Notes under the pieces: model-generated | What the model was told of the DNA's origin: nothing | What the model saw: the letters and a program-made list of their open reading frames with translations, nothing else | Databases searched by the model: none | Translations under genes and position numbers: made by a program | Shown here: positions 7,799 through 16,558 of the stretch, in pieces | Layout of the letters: each line of letters opens with the position of its first letter | How positions within the stretch are numbered: the stretch's first letter is position 1 | Source: an uncultured Alteromonadaceae bacterium | Lineage (GTDB): Bacteria; Pseudomonadota; Gammaproteobacteria; Enterobacterales; Alteromonadaceae | Assembly (NCBI GenBank): GCA_938085045.1 | Contig: CALKGI010000001.1 | Location: 1-34,576 of the forward strand | Direction: 5' to 3' | Length of the DNA: 34,576 nt

Positions 7799-9859
7799 AT
7801 GAAACACTTTATACGCACGGGCGCTTTGATGATTGGCCTAGCTAATTTGACCGGCTGCGCTCTTTTGGAAGCAGTAGATGACAGCAAGAAATACGAAGTT
7901 AGGCCCTCGTTGTTTGAGAGTACTGATGAATTGGTCGATAACAAAAACAAAGTGCAACTTGAGAAAGAAAAGAAGAAAAGCAATACACCAAAATATACCC
8001 GGTTGAAATCTATGGCCGAACAATTTGGTGTTGAAAATGAACGACCAAAAGTCGCTGCAACATTTTCTGAAACCGAAATGGTACGTTTCAGTGTCGATAA
8101 AATGAAACTCAATGAGTTTATTCATCACGTATTCGGTGGCGTGCTGGGTGTTAATTATGTCGTTAGTAGTGAACTGACTGGCAAAATTGAACCGGTCACG
8201 CTCAACTTTCAAAATACGATTTCTAAGAAACAGGCTTTTATGGCGACCAGTGAAGTGTTGACGGGCAAAGAAGTGGGTGTGTCGTTTAAAGATGGCGCCT
8301 ATTACCTTTATCCATTGGCAAGCAATACACCAGGCAATATCAGCATAGGTGTTGGCCGCGAAAACTCTGACCTGCCATTGGTAGGGAACAGCATACTGCA
8401 GATTTTTCCGATGAACTATGGGGTTTCCATTGGTATCGAACGAACTTTGCGCCAGCTGACTGACATTGCAGTGTCAGTTGATTTAGATCAGGGAGCGGTA
8501 TTCCTTCAAGGAGATAGGGCCAAAGTTAAAAAAGTAATGGAACTTGCCCGAATCCTCGATTTGCCATCTAACAAGGGAAAACACATAGGTTTGTTAAAAC
8601 TAACCTTTATAGACTCTGAAGAATTCACTACACAAGTTGCCAGATTATTGGACAGTGAAGGTATTCCTGTAGGGATTGGCAGTAGTAATCAGAAAAATGT
8701 GGTTTTGATACCGATTGACCAAATTGGTCTGGTGGCGGTATTTTCCAGTAACGCACAGTTTCTAAAGCGGGTTAGGTTCTGGCAAGAAAAACTCGACCAG
8801 CCAGCTGAAGGCAATGAAAAACGTTATTTTTGGTATGAACCTCAAAATGCTCGTGCTAGAGACTTGGGTGAAAGTTTAACACCGCTATTCGGTGGTACGG
8901 TCGCAAGTTCTGCGGCGTCAAAGGGTAACAGTTCGCGCGATACCCGTTCAGCATTGGTTTCTGGCTCAGCATCTAATCAAGGTAGCTCGGCACCTTCAAT
9001 GGTCTCTAATGATGTTTTATCTATGGTGGTTGATGAACGAACGAATACGTTGATTTTTTCGACCACAGGCAAACAGTATCAAAAACTGCTGCCGTTGATA
9101 AAACGTATGGATACTTTGCCAAGGCAGGTTATTTTGGAGGCCACCATTGCAGAAGTTACATTAACTGGCGGTTTCAAGCATGGTGTTGAGTTTGCGATGA
9201 AAAATGGCGATTTCGGTTACTCTAGTGCATTTAACCCTTTCGAAACTGGTTTGGGGGCAGCTTGGTCTACAATGGATTCGGCTGGCGAAGTGCTAGACAG
9301 CGCCTCTATTAATCTTGAAGAAAGTGATAATTTGATCAACATATTGTCTAATCCATCTTTGTTGGTGCGCGATGGCGTATCGGCATCTATTACAGTGGGT
9401 GATGAAATACCGTTGACCACAGGCACCATCAGTGATCCACTTAATGGCAACAATCCCTTGCAACGTAATACTGTCGAACGTCGACAAACAGGTCTTATTT
9501 TGACGGTTACACCGACAATAAACTCGCAAGGCATTATTATTATGGAAATCAAACTGACAATGACCAATGCAGATGGTCAAAAATTGTTAAATCGCGAGGT
9601 TAGCACAGAAGTGGTTGCCAACAGCGGACAAACGGTTATACTAGCGGGCCTAATCTCGGAGAAAACGACCAATGAAGGCACTCAAGTGCCTGTATTTGGT
9701 GACATTCCAGTGCTTGGTAACTTGTTTAAAAGCGCAAAGGAATCAACAACCAAAACGGAATTGGTGATATTGGTCACACCCAAAATAATTAATGATGGAA
9801 ATCAATGGGGTGATATTAAAAATAAATTTAGAAAAGGACTTGAAAATGTTGAGTTTTAA
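7799..9859 (+). CDS. gspD: Type II secretion outer-membrane secretin GspD, predicted lipoprotein
   Basis: This is the outer-membrane multimeric channel of the T2SS. The 686 residues start with a signal peptide ending in the lipobox LTG/C at residue 20, followed by Ala at +2, which predicts an outer-membrane lipoprotein. A charged segment (about 28-85), N-domains (about 90-340), a Ser-rich linker (366-402) and the secretin core (about 440-665) follow. The core includes QVILEATIAEV and the conserved VPVFGDIPVLGNLF at 630-643. AAGGGG precedes ATG 7799. It is separated from gspC by 73 AT-rich bases, so it may have additional regulation. Secretins with lipoboxes that reach the outer membrane without a pilotin are known (HxcQ of Pseudomonas), and no pilotin gene is visible here. 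Confidence 0.93.
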   Translation: MKHFIRTGALMIGLANLTGCALLEAVDDSKKYEVRPSLFESTDELVDNKNKVQLEKEKKKSNTPKYTRLKSMAEQFGVENERPKVAATFSETEMVRFSVDKMKLNEFIHHVFGGVLGVNYVVSSELTGKIEPVTLNFQNTISKKQAFMATSEVLTGKEVGVSFKDGAYYLYPLASNTPGNISIGVGRENSDLPLVGNSILQIFPMNYGVSIGIERTLRQLTDIAVSVDLDQGAVFLQGDRAKVKKVMELARILDLPSNKGKHIGLLKLTFIDSEEFTTQVARLLDSEGIPVGIGSSNQKNVVLIPIDQIGLVAVFSSNAQFLKRVRFWQEKLDQPAEGNEKRYFWYEPQNARARDLGESLTPLFGGTVASSAASKGNSSRDTRSALVSGSASNQGSSAPSMVSNDVLSMVVDERTNTLIFSTTGKQYQKLLPLIKRMDTLPRQVILEATIAEVTLTGGFKHGVEFAMKNGDFGYSSAFNPFETGLGAAWSTMDSAGEVLDSASINLEESDNLINILSNPSLLVRDGVSASITVGDEIPLTTGTISDPLNGNNPLQRNTVERRQTGLILTVTPTINSQGIIIMEIKLTMTNADGQKLLNREVSTEVVANSGQTVILAGLISEKTTNEGTQVPVFGDIPVLGNLFKSAKESTTKTELVILVTPKIINDGNQWGDIKNKFRKGLENVEF

Positions 9860-9994
9860 ATTCACAATTAACACAGATTTGGTATAGGTCGAAAAACTGT
9901 CGAAATAGACCAAAACTACTATGAACGTTCATAAAGGAAGGGATTTGGTAATTTATACCGAATTCTGGTTTCAAGACTTGGAGAAAACTAAAAA
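9860..9994 (+). promoter_or_regulatory. Leader region of the surface-protein gene with repeats and a palindrome
   Basis: This 135-base gap between the secretin and the abundant surface-protein gene carries more structure than any other gap in the secretion half. There is a perfect 14-base palindrome TATGAACGTTCATA at 9920-9933, a 9-base direct repeat GATTTGGTA at 9876-9884 and 9942-9950, and a GGTATA/TATACC inverted pair (9881-9886 and 9954-9959). The ribosome-binding site GGAG lies about 11 bases before ATG 9995. I see no convincing sigma-70 pair, so the promoter position is open. The palindrome could be an operator; that is inference. Confidence 0.4.
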
Positions 9995-11383
9995 ATGAAA
10001 CAACTATTAAAAACAACACTGCTGGCAGCTGCAATTGCTGCTACATGTGGAAATGCAGTTGCTGGTACGGTAGCAGTCGTAAAGCAAGTGCATTCAACTG
10101 AAGGCTTAAATGGCGTTACTGCTGACCAAAAGTCTAATGATATTTCGTACAAATTAGGTGCTGCTTATCGTGAAGGCGATAAAATCACTTTTACATTCCC
10201 TGACGGTGCTTTGGCGACTAAAGGTAATACTTTTGATTCTGTTATCAACATGCTACCAGTTAATAATGCTGACGAAGCAAAAGCTATCGCTGGTTTGACT
10301 TTGGGTTTGTTGAACTCTGATGCAAACAGTGTTACATATCGTGTAACTAAACTGACTTTGCCAAACGATGCCAATGCTGATCCAGCAAAGGTTTTGGAAT
10401 GGCAAAATGGTTCTACTCTGAATGCTGTTTTGGGTACTACTGCTGATCCTTTGAACATCATGTATACAGCTGATGCCGTTAGAGCTGGTACAGTAACTGT
10501 TACTGTTAGTTCACAAACAACTGCTGGTGATATTCTCGATTCAGCTGGTACTCGTACCGCTACAATCGCAGAAGCAAAAACTCAGTTTGGTTCTGCTAAA
10601 ATGGCTCAATCGTTCGATAATGTTATCGACGTAAGTACTGCTCGTTTGTCGTTTGTTGGCACAAGTAAAGACACAATGGAATTTGTGATCAGCAACCCTG
10701 CTACTACTGGTTGGATGAACTTGGCGACTGTTACTAGCTCAAATGCAACTGTATATGGTGAGCCGGGCAAAATGACTGGTCTTACTGACAAAAACTTCGC
10801 ATCTGGTGGTACTGGTAAAGTTTTCACCGTTGCCGATGCTAAGTTAGCGATCACTTATACTGGTATGTTGACTAATGATACAGTTACCTTCACTGCTCCT
10901 GCTAAAGCTGATAACAAAGTTCTTGAAGTTCAAAGCTTCAATGCTGACTTAGTTTATAACTGGACTTCAGCAGCTGCTCAGACAGGTAATTCACCTATCG
11001 CCACTGGTCTTCCAGCAGGTGCATGGACTCTTAACGGTGCAACTGTTAACATTCCATACATGCCTTACGGTCCAAGTGCTTCACAAATCATGTATATCTC
11101 TAACACTGGCTCACAAGCTGGCGATATCTTGGTTACAGCATTTGATGAAAAAGGTGGTATGTACGACTTGGGTAACATCGGTGTTGCTAAAGGCAAAACT
11201 GTGACTAAGCTTGCTCACTTAATCGGTCCTAAGTTGACTGAAGCTGGCTTCAATGGCACAAAACTGTCAATCACTATTACAGTAAATGCTCCTTCAGCTG
11301 ATATCACTGTTTACGCTTCATACAACATTGGTGGTGCGGATCGCGGATTCGTTAATACTGACCAATACAAAGGCATGAAGTAA
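9995..11383 (+). CDS. Secreted S-layer-like abundant surface protein
   Basis: The protein has 462 residues. A Sec signal peptide (MKQLLKTTLLAAAIAA, cleaved after AVA at residue 23) is followed by a mature protein with no cysteine, rich in Thr, Ala, Val, Asn, Gly and Asp, and predicted by eye to be mainly beta-strand. The codon choice is markedly biased (Ala GCT, Thr ACT, Gly GGT, Val GTT), unlike the neighbouring genes, which signals very high expression. A perfect terminator follows. It has no C-terminal beta-barrel signature, LPxTG or SLH repeats. Its place directly after a complete T2SS operon and before a GT-C glycosyltransferase suggests an S-layer subunit exported by that system. It resembles, as far as I can recall, the SLR4-type S-layer proteins of Pseudoalteromonas and relatives; I could not run a comparison. 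An alternative is another abundant secreted matrix protein. Confidence 0.65.
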   Translation: MKQLLKTTLLAAAIAATCGNAVAGTVAVVKQVHSTEGLNGVTADQKSNDISYKLGAAYREGDKITFTFPDGALATKGNTFDSVINMLPVNNADEAKAIAGLTLGLLNSDANSVTYRVTKLTLPNDANADPAKVLEWQNGSTLNAVLGTTADPLNIMYTADAVRAGTVTVTVSSQTTAGDILDSAGTRTATIAEAKTQFGSAKMAQSFDNVIDVSTARLSFVGTSKDTMEFVISNPATTGWMNLATVTSSNATVYGEPGKMTGLTDKNFASGGTGKVFTVADAKLAITYTGMLTNDTVTFTAPAKADNKVLEVQSFNADLVYNWTSAAAQTGNSPIATGLPAGAWTLNGATVNIPYMPYGPSASQIMYISNTGSQAGDILVTAFDEKGGMYDLGNIGVAKGKTVTKLAHLIGPKLTEAGFNGTKLSITITVNAPSADITVYASYNIGGADRGFVNTDQYKGMK

Positions 11384-11423
11384 TCTTCTGATTACGCTTT
11401 TGAGTTGTAGTAAGCTTTAACTG

Positions 11424-11451
11424 AAAAAAGGCGACGTTAGTCGCCTTTTTT
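11424..11451 (+). terminator. Strong Rho-independent terminator of the surface-protein gene
   Basis: A perfect 12-base-pair stem, AAAAAAGGCGAC (11424-11435) against GTCGCCTTTTTT (11440-11451), closes on the four-base loop GTTA. The GC core followed by the T run is a textbook intrinsic terminator. It lies 40 bases after the surface-protein stop and isolates that very highly expressed message from the glycosyltransferase gene downstream. The A/T symmetry means it could also work on the opposite strand, but no opposing gene exists here. Confidence 0.93.
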
Positions 11452-11626
11452 ATGCCTGCTAGTTTAGGCTCCTCGGCAATTACATTTCGCCATAATCCTA
11501 CCTGCGAACAATTGTAATTTTGAACTTCACTTAATATCTTATTTCTTGCAACTATTTTTTCCGTATAAACTAACGTTTCGATTATCTGTTTTGGTCTGGG
11601 TAAAAACGTATTGATCAATTCTATTT

Positions 11627-11655
11627 TTGTTGTAAGATGGCTGCCAATTTATAAT
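11627..11655 (+). promoter_or_regulatory. Candidate sigma-70 promoter of the GT-C/TPR gene
   Basis: TTGTTG at 11627-11632 and TATAAT at 11650-11655 are spaced by 17 bases. The -10 box is a perfect consensus and the -35 box matches the TTG half. The predicted start lies about a dozen bases before the GTG at 11675. The rest of the gap from 11452 to 11626 is AT-rich with no gene that I can see. A separate promoter is consistent with the strong terminator just upstream. Confidence 0.5.
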
Positions 11656-11674
11656 CACCCTCGAAGGCCAACCC

Positions 11675-13327
11675 GTGTTGCAACGGATTATCGATAACCC
11701 AAATAAATCAACGCTGCTCTTTTTAACCTTGCTGGTCGTCGCTATTTTCTTAGTTTATTATCCTTCATTATTCGTGCCTTTTTATTTGGATGACCGTGAG
11801 TCTATCGTAACCAATGTTAGCGTTCATTCACCGACATTAGATTTACTTATCAATGGTCCTGACCGGATGCGGATCATCGGTTATTTCACCCTTTGGTTAA
11901 ATTATCAAATTGGGGGGCTTGAACCTTTTGGTTATCACTTTGCGAATATTCTGTTCCATGCCATTAACAGCTTGTTGGTATATTTTTTGGCCAATCAGCT
12001 GATTCGCCACTTTTGTGTGGGGGCTAATTCGTCGGTTGAGCTACGTGAACAAAGTACGCGTAACAGTTTATGGGCTTTGGCTATCGCCGCTATCTGGGCT
12101 TTGCACCCGTTAAATAGCCAAGCAGTCACCTATGTTGTACAGCGATTAGCTTCTATTGTGACCATATTCTATCTGTTGACCATTATTTTCTATATACAGG
12201 CTAGAAAGCAGACAAACCTCGTAAAAATTGGCGCCTACGTTTTGCTGATCATTGGTTGTCTTGTTGCAGGTCTTCATGCCAAGCAGAATATTGTTGGTGT
12301 TATCTTGTTCTTATTAGTGTGGGAATTGTTGACCGCATCTTTTAGAGTGAAAAAGCTACTGTGGTGGTTAATCGCAGGCTGTACGTTTGCTGTTTTGGTC
12401 ATTGCGCCATTTATTCCTTGGTTTTGGCAAGCTCTGGATACTTTTACTAGGGATCCCAGTGCTGACACTCGACCTGAGTACTTTTATACTCAAATGGTTG
12501 TCTTATGGGACTATGTTCTACGTTTTATTTATCCTTTTTCATTACAGTTGAATATTGATGCCGACTTGAAAAAAACCATGGAGCCTGTTGTTGGCTTGGC
12601 CTTATTGGCGCATGTGATGGTACTTGCCATCGGTTATAAATACCGTAAGACACTACCATTATTGTTTATTGGAATTTTGCTGTTTTATACCGGGCATGCA
12701 GTTGAGTCATTTATTATTCCAATTAAGGATTTAGCGTTTGAACATCGAGCGTATATCAGCAATATTGGTTTGATGATTGCGTTGGTGGCCATCGTTCGAT
12801 ATTGGTTCGAGAAGTCTCCAACAAGGTCAGTGCAGTGGCTTGTTGCTGGTTTTTCTGTGGTATTGGTTATCGCCAGTATTACTACATTCAAGCGCAATAT
12901 ATTGTGGCAAGACCCATTGACGTTTTATGCCAATGAGGCTCTATTGTCTCCAGAACATCCACGGGCTAATGCTTCTTATGGTAATGAGTTAATGAAGTTA
13001 CAACGTTTTGCTGAAGCTGAGGTCTACATTAAAAAAGGTGTTGATTTCAATATTGCGCAGGGCAAAATTACAGCGAGCAGTTTGATAGCATTTATGAATG
13101 TATTGTATCAACAGGAAAAATACCAGCAGGCATCGCATATCGTCATGTTGGGATTAAGGCACATTAAGCGCCCACATGATCGCAGTAATTTGTTGTCAAG
13201 TTTGGCTTATGGTTATATTAAGATGGGCTACTGTGATTTCGCAAGGGGGTTGCTCAACACTGCGCTCAAATTGAATCCAAATAATAAAGATGCCAAGGCC
13301 AATTTGGCTTTTTGTAACGGTGTCTGA
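11675..13327 (+). CDS. GT-C membrane glycosyltransferase with C-terminal TPR repeats (PMT/TMTC-like)
   Basis: This 550-residue protein has about ten hydrophobic segments over residues 12-400 and a soluble helical C-terminus. The first periplasmic loop carries an acidic pair in FYLDD (D39, D40), as in GT-C lipid-phosphate-sugar-dependent glycosyltransferases of the O-mannosyltransferase/TMTC type. The C-terminal part (about 425-550) has TPR-like units, for example HPRANASYGNELMKLQ and LLNTALKLNPNNKDAKANL. Such proteins transfer sugars from polyprenyl-phosphate donors to exported proteins. Placement right after the surface-protein gene suggests that protein as acceptor; this is inference. The start is GTG 11675 with GAAGG 7 bases upstream. 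The sugar donor cannot be read from the sequence. Confidence 0.7.
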   Translation: MLQRIIDNPNKSTLLFLTLLVVAIFLVYYPSLFVPFYLDDRESIVTNVSVHSPTLDLLINGPDRMRIIGYFTLWLNYQIGGLEPFGYHFANILFHAINSLLVYFLANQLIRHFCVGANSSVELREQSTRNSLWALAIAAIWALHPLNSQAVTYVVQRLASIVTIFYLLTIIFYIQARKQTNLVKIGAYVLLIIGCLVAGLHAKQNIVGVILFLLVWELLTASFRVKKLLWWLIAGCTFAVLVIAPFIPWFWQALDTFTRDPSADTRPEYFYTQMVVLWDYVLRFIYPFSLQLNIDADLKKTMEPVVGLALLAHVMVLAIGYKYRKTLPLLFIGILLFYTGHAVESFIIPIKDLAFEHRAYISNIGLMIALVAIVRYWFEKSPTRSVQWLVAGFSVVLVIASITTFKRNILWQDPLTFYANEALLSPEHPRANASYGNELMKLQRFAEAEVYIKKGVDFNIAQGKITASSLIAFMNVLYQQEKYQQASHIVMLGLRHIKRPHDRSNLLSSLAYGYIKMGYCDFARGLLNTALKLNPNNKDAKANLAFCNGV

Positions 13328-13346
13328 AGTGGCAGGTAATAAATAG

Positions 13347-14975
13347 ATGAATAAAAGCCAAGCCTTGCTTGCTTTACAAGCACATAAGCTAAGTGTCGAA
13401 ACTCGTCACTTAAAACAGATGTTTGAAAATGATCCTAAACGCTTTGAGAAGTTTTCAATCACCAATGGTGGCATCACCTTAGATTATTCGAAGAACCGAA
13501 CGTCAGACACAACCATACGATTATTGTTGGCGTTAGCCGAAGAAGCGGGTCTTAAACACAAAATTGAAGATATGTTTATTGGTTGTACTGTCAACACGAC
13601 AGAAAATCGTCCAGTACTGCATACTGCATTGAGACAGCGCAGTAATAGCTCGATTGAGGTTGAGGGAAAAGATATTATCCCTGAAATTTCAGAGGCTTTG
13701 GCCAAAATGGAACAGTTCTGCGACGATGTGCACAGCGGTAAACTACGAGGGTTTAAAGGTAAACCATTCACCGATATCTTATGCCTAGGTATTGGCGGGT
13801 CCTTCCTTGGTCCTAAAATAGTGGTTCAAGCGCTGAAACAATACCGACGTAAAAACCCCAAACTTCATTTCGTCGCTAATGTTGATGGTTGCCATTTGTA
13901 TGATGTATTGAGTGAGTTGAATGTAGAAACGACTTTGGTCGTGGTTGCATCAAAATCCTTTGCAACAGAAGAAACCATGCTCAATGCTAGAACAACCCGC
14001 AATTGGTTACTGGAGTCAGGGCTTAAAGAAAGTGAGCTCAATCAGCACATAGTCGCAATTTCTAGCAATATTAAATTGGCGACCGAATTTGGTGTTGAAC
14101 CTGACAATATATTTCCTATGTGGGATTGGGTCGGTGGCCGTTATTCGTTGTGGTCGGCAATTGGTTTACCGATTGCTTTGGCTATAGGGTTTGACAATTT
14201 TGAACAGTTGTTGCTCGGAGCCAGCGAAATGGATGAACATTTCAGGCATGCGCCGCTGGAACAAAACATGCCGGTGATCATGGCGTTGTTGGGCGTGTGG
14301 AACATCAATCTTTGGGGCTCGACCAGTCATTGTATCATTCCTTATTGCCATTATTTAAGGGGACTCCCTGCGCATATCCAACAGCTTGATATGGAAAGTA
14401 ACGGTAAATCGGTGACTAAAGATGGCCAACAATTAGACTACCTAACTGGCCCCGCAATTTGGGGTAGCGAAGGCGTTAACAGCCAGCATGCTTTCTTTCA
14501 ACAGATACATCAGAGCAATATCGTCTATCCGGTAGACTTCATTATTCCGCTCAGGGTGAATAACTCCTTCCAAGAGCATCAAGATATGTTGGTGTCCCAT
14601 TGCTTTGCTCAATCTCAGGCGTTAATGCAGGGCAAAACTGTTGATGAAGCTTATCAAGAGCTTATTGACTCAGGCATGGACGAAAAACAAAGCCGCGAAC
14701 TAGCACCGCACAAATCGATGGAAGGTAACAAACCTAATAACGTTATTATGCTCGAGGAACTGTCACCAAAGAACATGGGCGCATTACTGGCGCTTTATGA
14801 ACATAAGGTGGTGGCACAAGGGATCATTTGGAATATCAACTCATTTGATCAGTGGGGAGTCGAGCTTGGTAAACAATTAAGCAAACCAGTTTACCAGTGT
14901 ATCAGTGAGGGACTGGTGAGTGATGGTTTTGATTGCTCAACACAATCGTTGATTGAAAAGTATATGAAGAAATGA
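13347..14975 (+). CDS. pgi: Glucose-6-phosphate isomerase
   Basis: This cytoplasmic enzyme interconverts glucose 6-phosphate and fructose 6-phosphate, feeding both UDP-sugar and mannose synthesis. The 542 residues match the usual bacterial length (about 549). Two SIS domains are visible, with the PGI signatures CLGIGGSFLGP near 147-156, ASKSFATEETM near 201-211, QLDMESNGKS with the catalytic Glu, GVNSQHAFFQ with the catalytic His, and SFDQWGVELGKQL with the C-terminal catalytic Lys. It starts 19 bases after the glycosyltransferase stop and is likely cotranscribed with it. Having this central-metabolism gene inside a surface-glycan locus is notable but is seen in other polysaccharide clusters. 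Confidence 0.96.
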   Translation: MNKSQALLALQAHKLSVETRHLKQMFENDPKRFEKFSITNGGITLDYSKNRTSDTTIRLLLALAEEAGLKHKIEDMFIGCTVNTTENRPVLHTALRQRSNSSIEVEGKDIIPEISEALAKMEQFCDDVHSGKLRGFKGKPFTDILCLGIGGSFLGPKIVVQALKQYRRKNPKLHFVANVDGCHLYDVLSELNVETTLVVVASKSFATEETMLNARTTRNWLLESGLKESELNQHIVAISSNIKLATEFGVEPDNIFPMWDWVGGRYSLWSAIGLPIALAIGFDNFEQLLLGASEMDEHFRHAPLEQNMPVIMALLGVWNINLWGSTSHCIIPYCHYLRGLPAHIQQLDMESNGKSVTKDGQQLDYLTGPAIWGSEGVNSQHAFFQQIHQSNIVYPVDFIIPLRVNNSFQEHQDMLVSHCFAQSQALMQGKTVDEAYQELIDSGMDEKQSRELAPHKSMEGNKPNNVIMLEELSPKNMGALLALYEHKVVAQGIIWNINSFDQWGVELGKQLSKPVYQCISEGLVSDGFDCSTQSLIEKYMKK

Positions 14976-15038
14976 TTTTATTGCTTTAAATAAGTATGCA
15001 TATACATACCACTGCAAATAACCTCAACTAGGATTACG

Positions 15039-16430
15039 ATGCATACGAATACTGAACAACAAAACCTAAGCTGTTTCAAAGCCTACGACATTCGCGGTCG
15101 TTTAGGTGATGAACTCAACGAAGACATTGCCTATCGCATTGGCCGTGCTTTTGGCGAGTATCTCCAGCCAAAATCGGTTGTTGTTGGTGGAGATGTACGT
15201 GAAACTTCATCGGCTTTAAAACTGGCTGTTGCAAGGGGATTAATCGAAAGTGGTTGTGATGTGATTGATATCGGCATGGTTGGCACTGAAGAAATATACT
15301 TTGCCACGCGCCATTTAGGTGTCGATGGCGGTATCGAAGTTACTGCAAGTCACAACCCGATAGATTATAACGGTATGAAGCTGGTACGTGAAGACAGCAA
15401 ACCCATTAGTGGTGATACCGGGCTTAATGAAATAAAAAGGCTAGCTCAAAATAACGAATTTAAAATGACAGACCCTGCCTCTCACGGACAATTGCTACGC
15501 GCCAACACCTTAGCTGCGTATGTTGAGCATTTACGAGGTTATATCGATACCAAACACCTCAAACCCATGAAACTGGTGGTTAACTCGGGCAATGGTGCTG
15601 CCGGGCATGTTATTGATGCTTTGCAGAGCGAATTTGAAAAGCTAGGCGTTCCAATCGACTTCGTCAAAGTACATCATGAACCTGATGCCGCATTTCCTAA
15701 CGGGATCCCCAATCCATTGTTGGTTGAAAATCGCAGCGCGACCAGTGATGCAGTGATTGCCAATCAGGCAGATATGGGCATCGCTTGGGATGGCGATTTT
15801 GACCGTTGTTTTTTGTTTGATGAGAAGGGCGCTTTCATCGAAGGGTATTATATTGTTGGTTTGCTGGCCGAGGCATTCTTAAAACACAACCCCGGCGCCA
15901 AAATCATTCATGATCCACGTTTGACTTGGAACACCATTGATATATGTAAAAATAATGGTGGTCAGGCGATTCAAAGTAAAACGGGTCATGCTTTCATCAA
16001 AGAACGAATGCGCAAAGAAGATGCTGTATACGGTGGTGAAATGTCAGCGCATCACTATTTCAGAGATTTTGGTTATTGCGATAGTGGCATGATCCCTTGG
16101 TTGTTGGTGGCAGAACTTATCAGTGTTAAGAACTTGTCTTTATCACAAATGGTGGCGCAGGCAATTACCAATTACCCTTCATCGGGAGAGATTAACAGCA
16201 AATTGAAAGACCCAGATAACGCCATCGAGGCGATATTAAATGAATATCAACAACAGGCGTTAAGTGTAGACAAAACCGATGGTATTAGTGTTGAGTTTGC
16301 CGATTGGCGTTTTAGCTTGCGTAAGTCCAATACAGAACCTGTGTTGCGTTTGAATGTCGAAAGCAGAGCCAATCAGGCATTAATGGAATACAAAACTAGC
16401 GAGTTGTTGGCTATAATTGGACGCCATTAA
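15039..16430 (+). CDS. manB: Phosphomannomutase, CpsG/ManB type
   Basis: This enzyme converts mannose 6-phosphate to mannose 1-phosphate on the way to GDP-mannose. The 463 residues contain all four alpha-D-phosphohexomutase landmarks: the phosphoserine loop TASHNP with Ser104, the metal loop DGDFDR at 251-256, the sugar-recognition segment GEMSAHHYF, and the phosphate-binding [12 protein letters not shown] near the C-terminus. Long stretches ([34 protein letters not shown]) follow enterobacterial CpsG closely, so mannose specificity is more likely than a dual PMM/PGM. The gene is also called cpsG. The partner GDP-mannose pyrophosphorylase (manC) is not in the window. It lies 63 bases after pgi with no terminator between. 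Confidence 0.92.
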   Translation: MHTNTEQQNLSCFKAYDIRGRLGDELNEDIAYRIGRAFGEYLQPKSVVVGGDVRETSSALKLAVARGLIESGCDVIDIGMVGTEEIYFATRHLGVDGGIEVTASHNPIDYNGMKLVREDSKPISGDTGLNEIKRLAQNNEFKMTDPASHGQLLRANTLAAYVEHLRGYIDTKHLKPMKLVVNSGNGAAGHVIDALQSEFEKLGVPIDFVKVHHEPDAAFPNGIPNPLLVENRSATSDAVIANQADMGIAWDGDFDRCFLFDEKGAFIEGYYIVGLLAEAFLKHNPGAKIIHDPRLTWNTIDICKNNGGQAIQSKTGHAFIKERMRKEDAVYGGEMSAHHYFRDFGYCDSGMIPWLLVAELISVKNLSLSQMVAQAITNYPSSGEINSKLKDPDNAIEAILNEYQQQALSVDKTDGISVEFADWRFSLRKSNTEPVLRLNVESRANQALMEYKTSELLAIIGRH

Positions 16431-16558
16431 AGCGTATTGCTTTTCCCTTAGAGGCAAATAGATTAGAATACCATCAATAACCCCCTGTGAACCCCAATCG
16501 TTCTCAACGTAGGCGACTAAAGAGGCTTCTCCTTCTTCCTTCTTCAAAGGACAGTGCA

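Noticed and set aside
7838-8212. 124-codon minus-strand frame opposite the start of gspD
   Set aside because: It is fully covered by the secretin gene, whose lipobox and N-domains are clear, and the composition looks like antisense of coding sequence.
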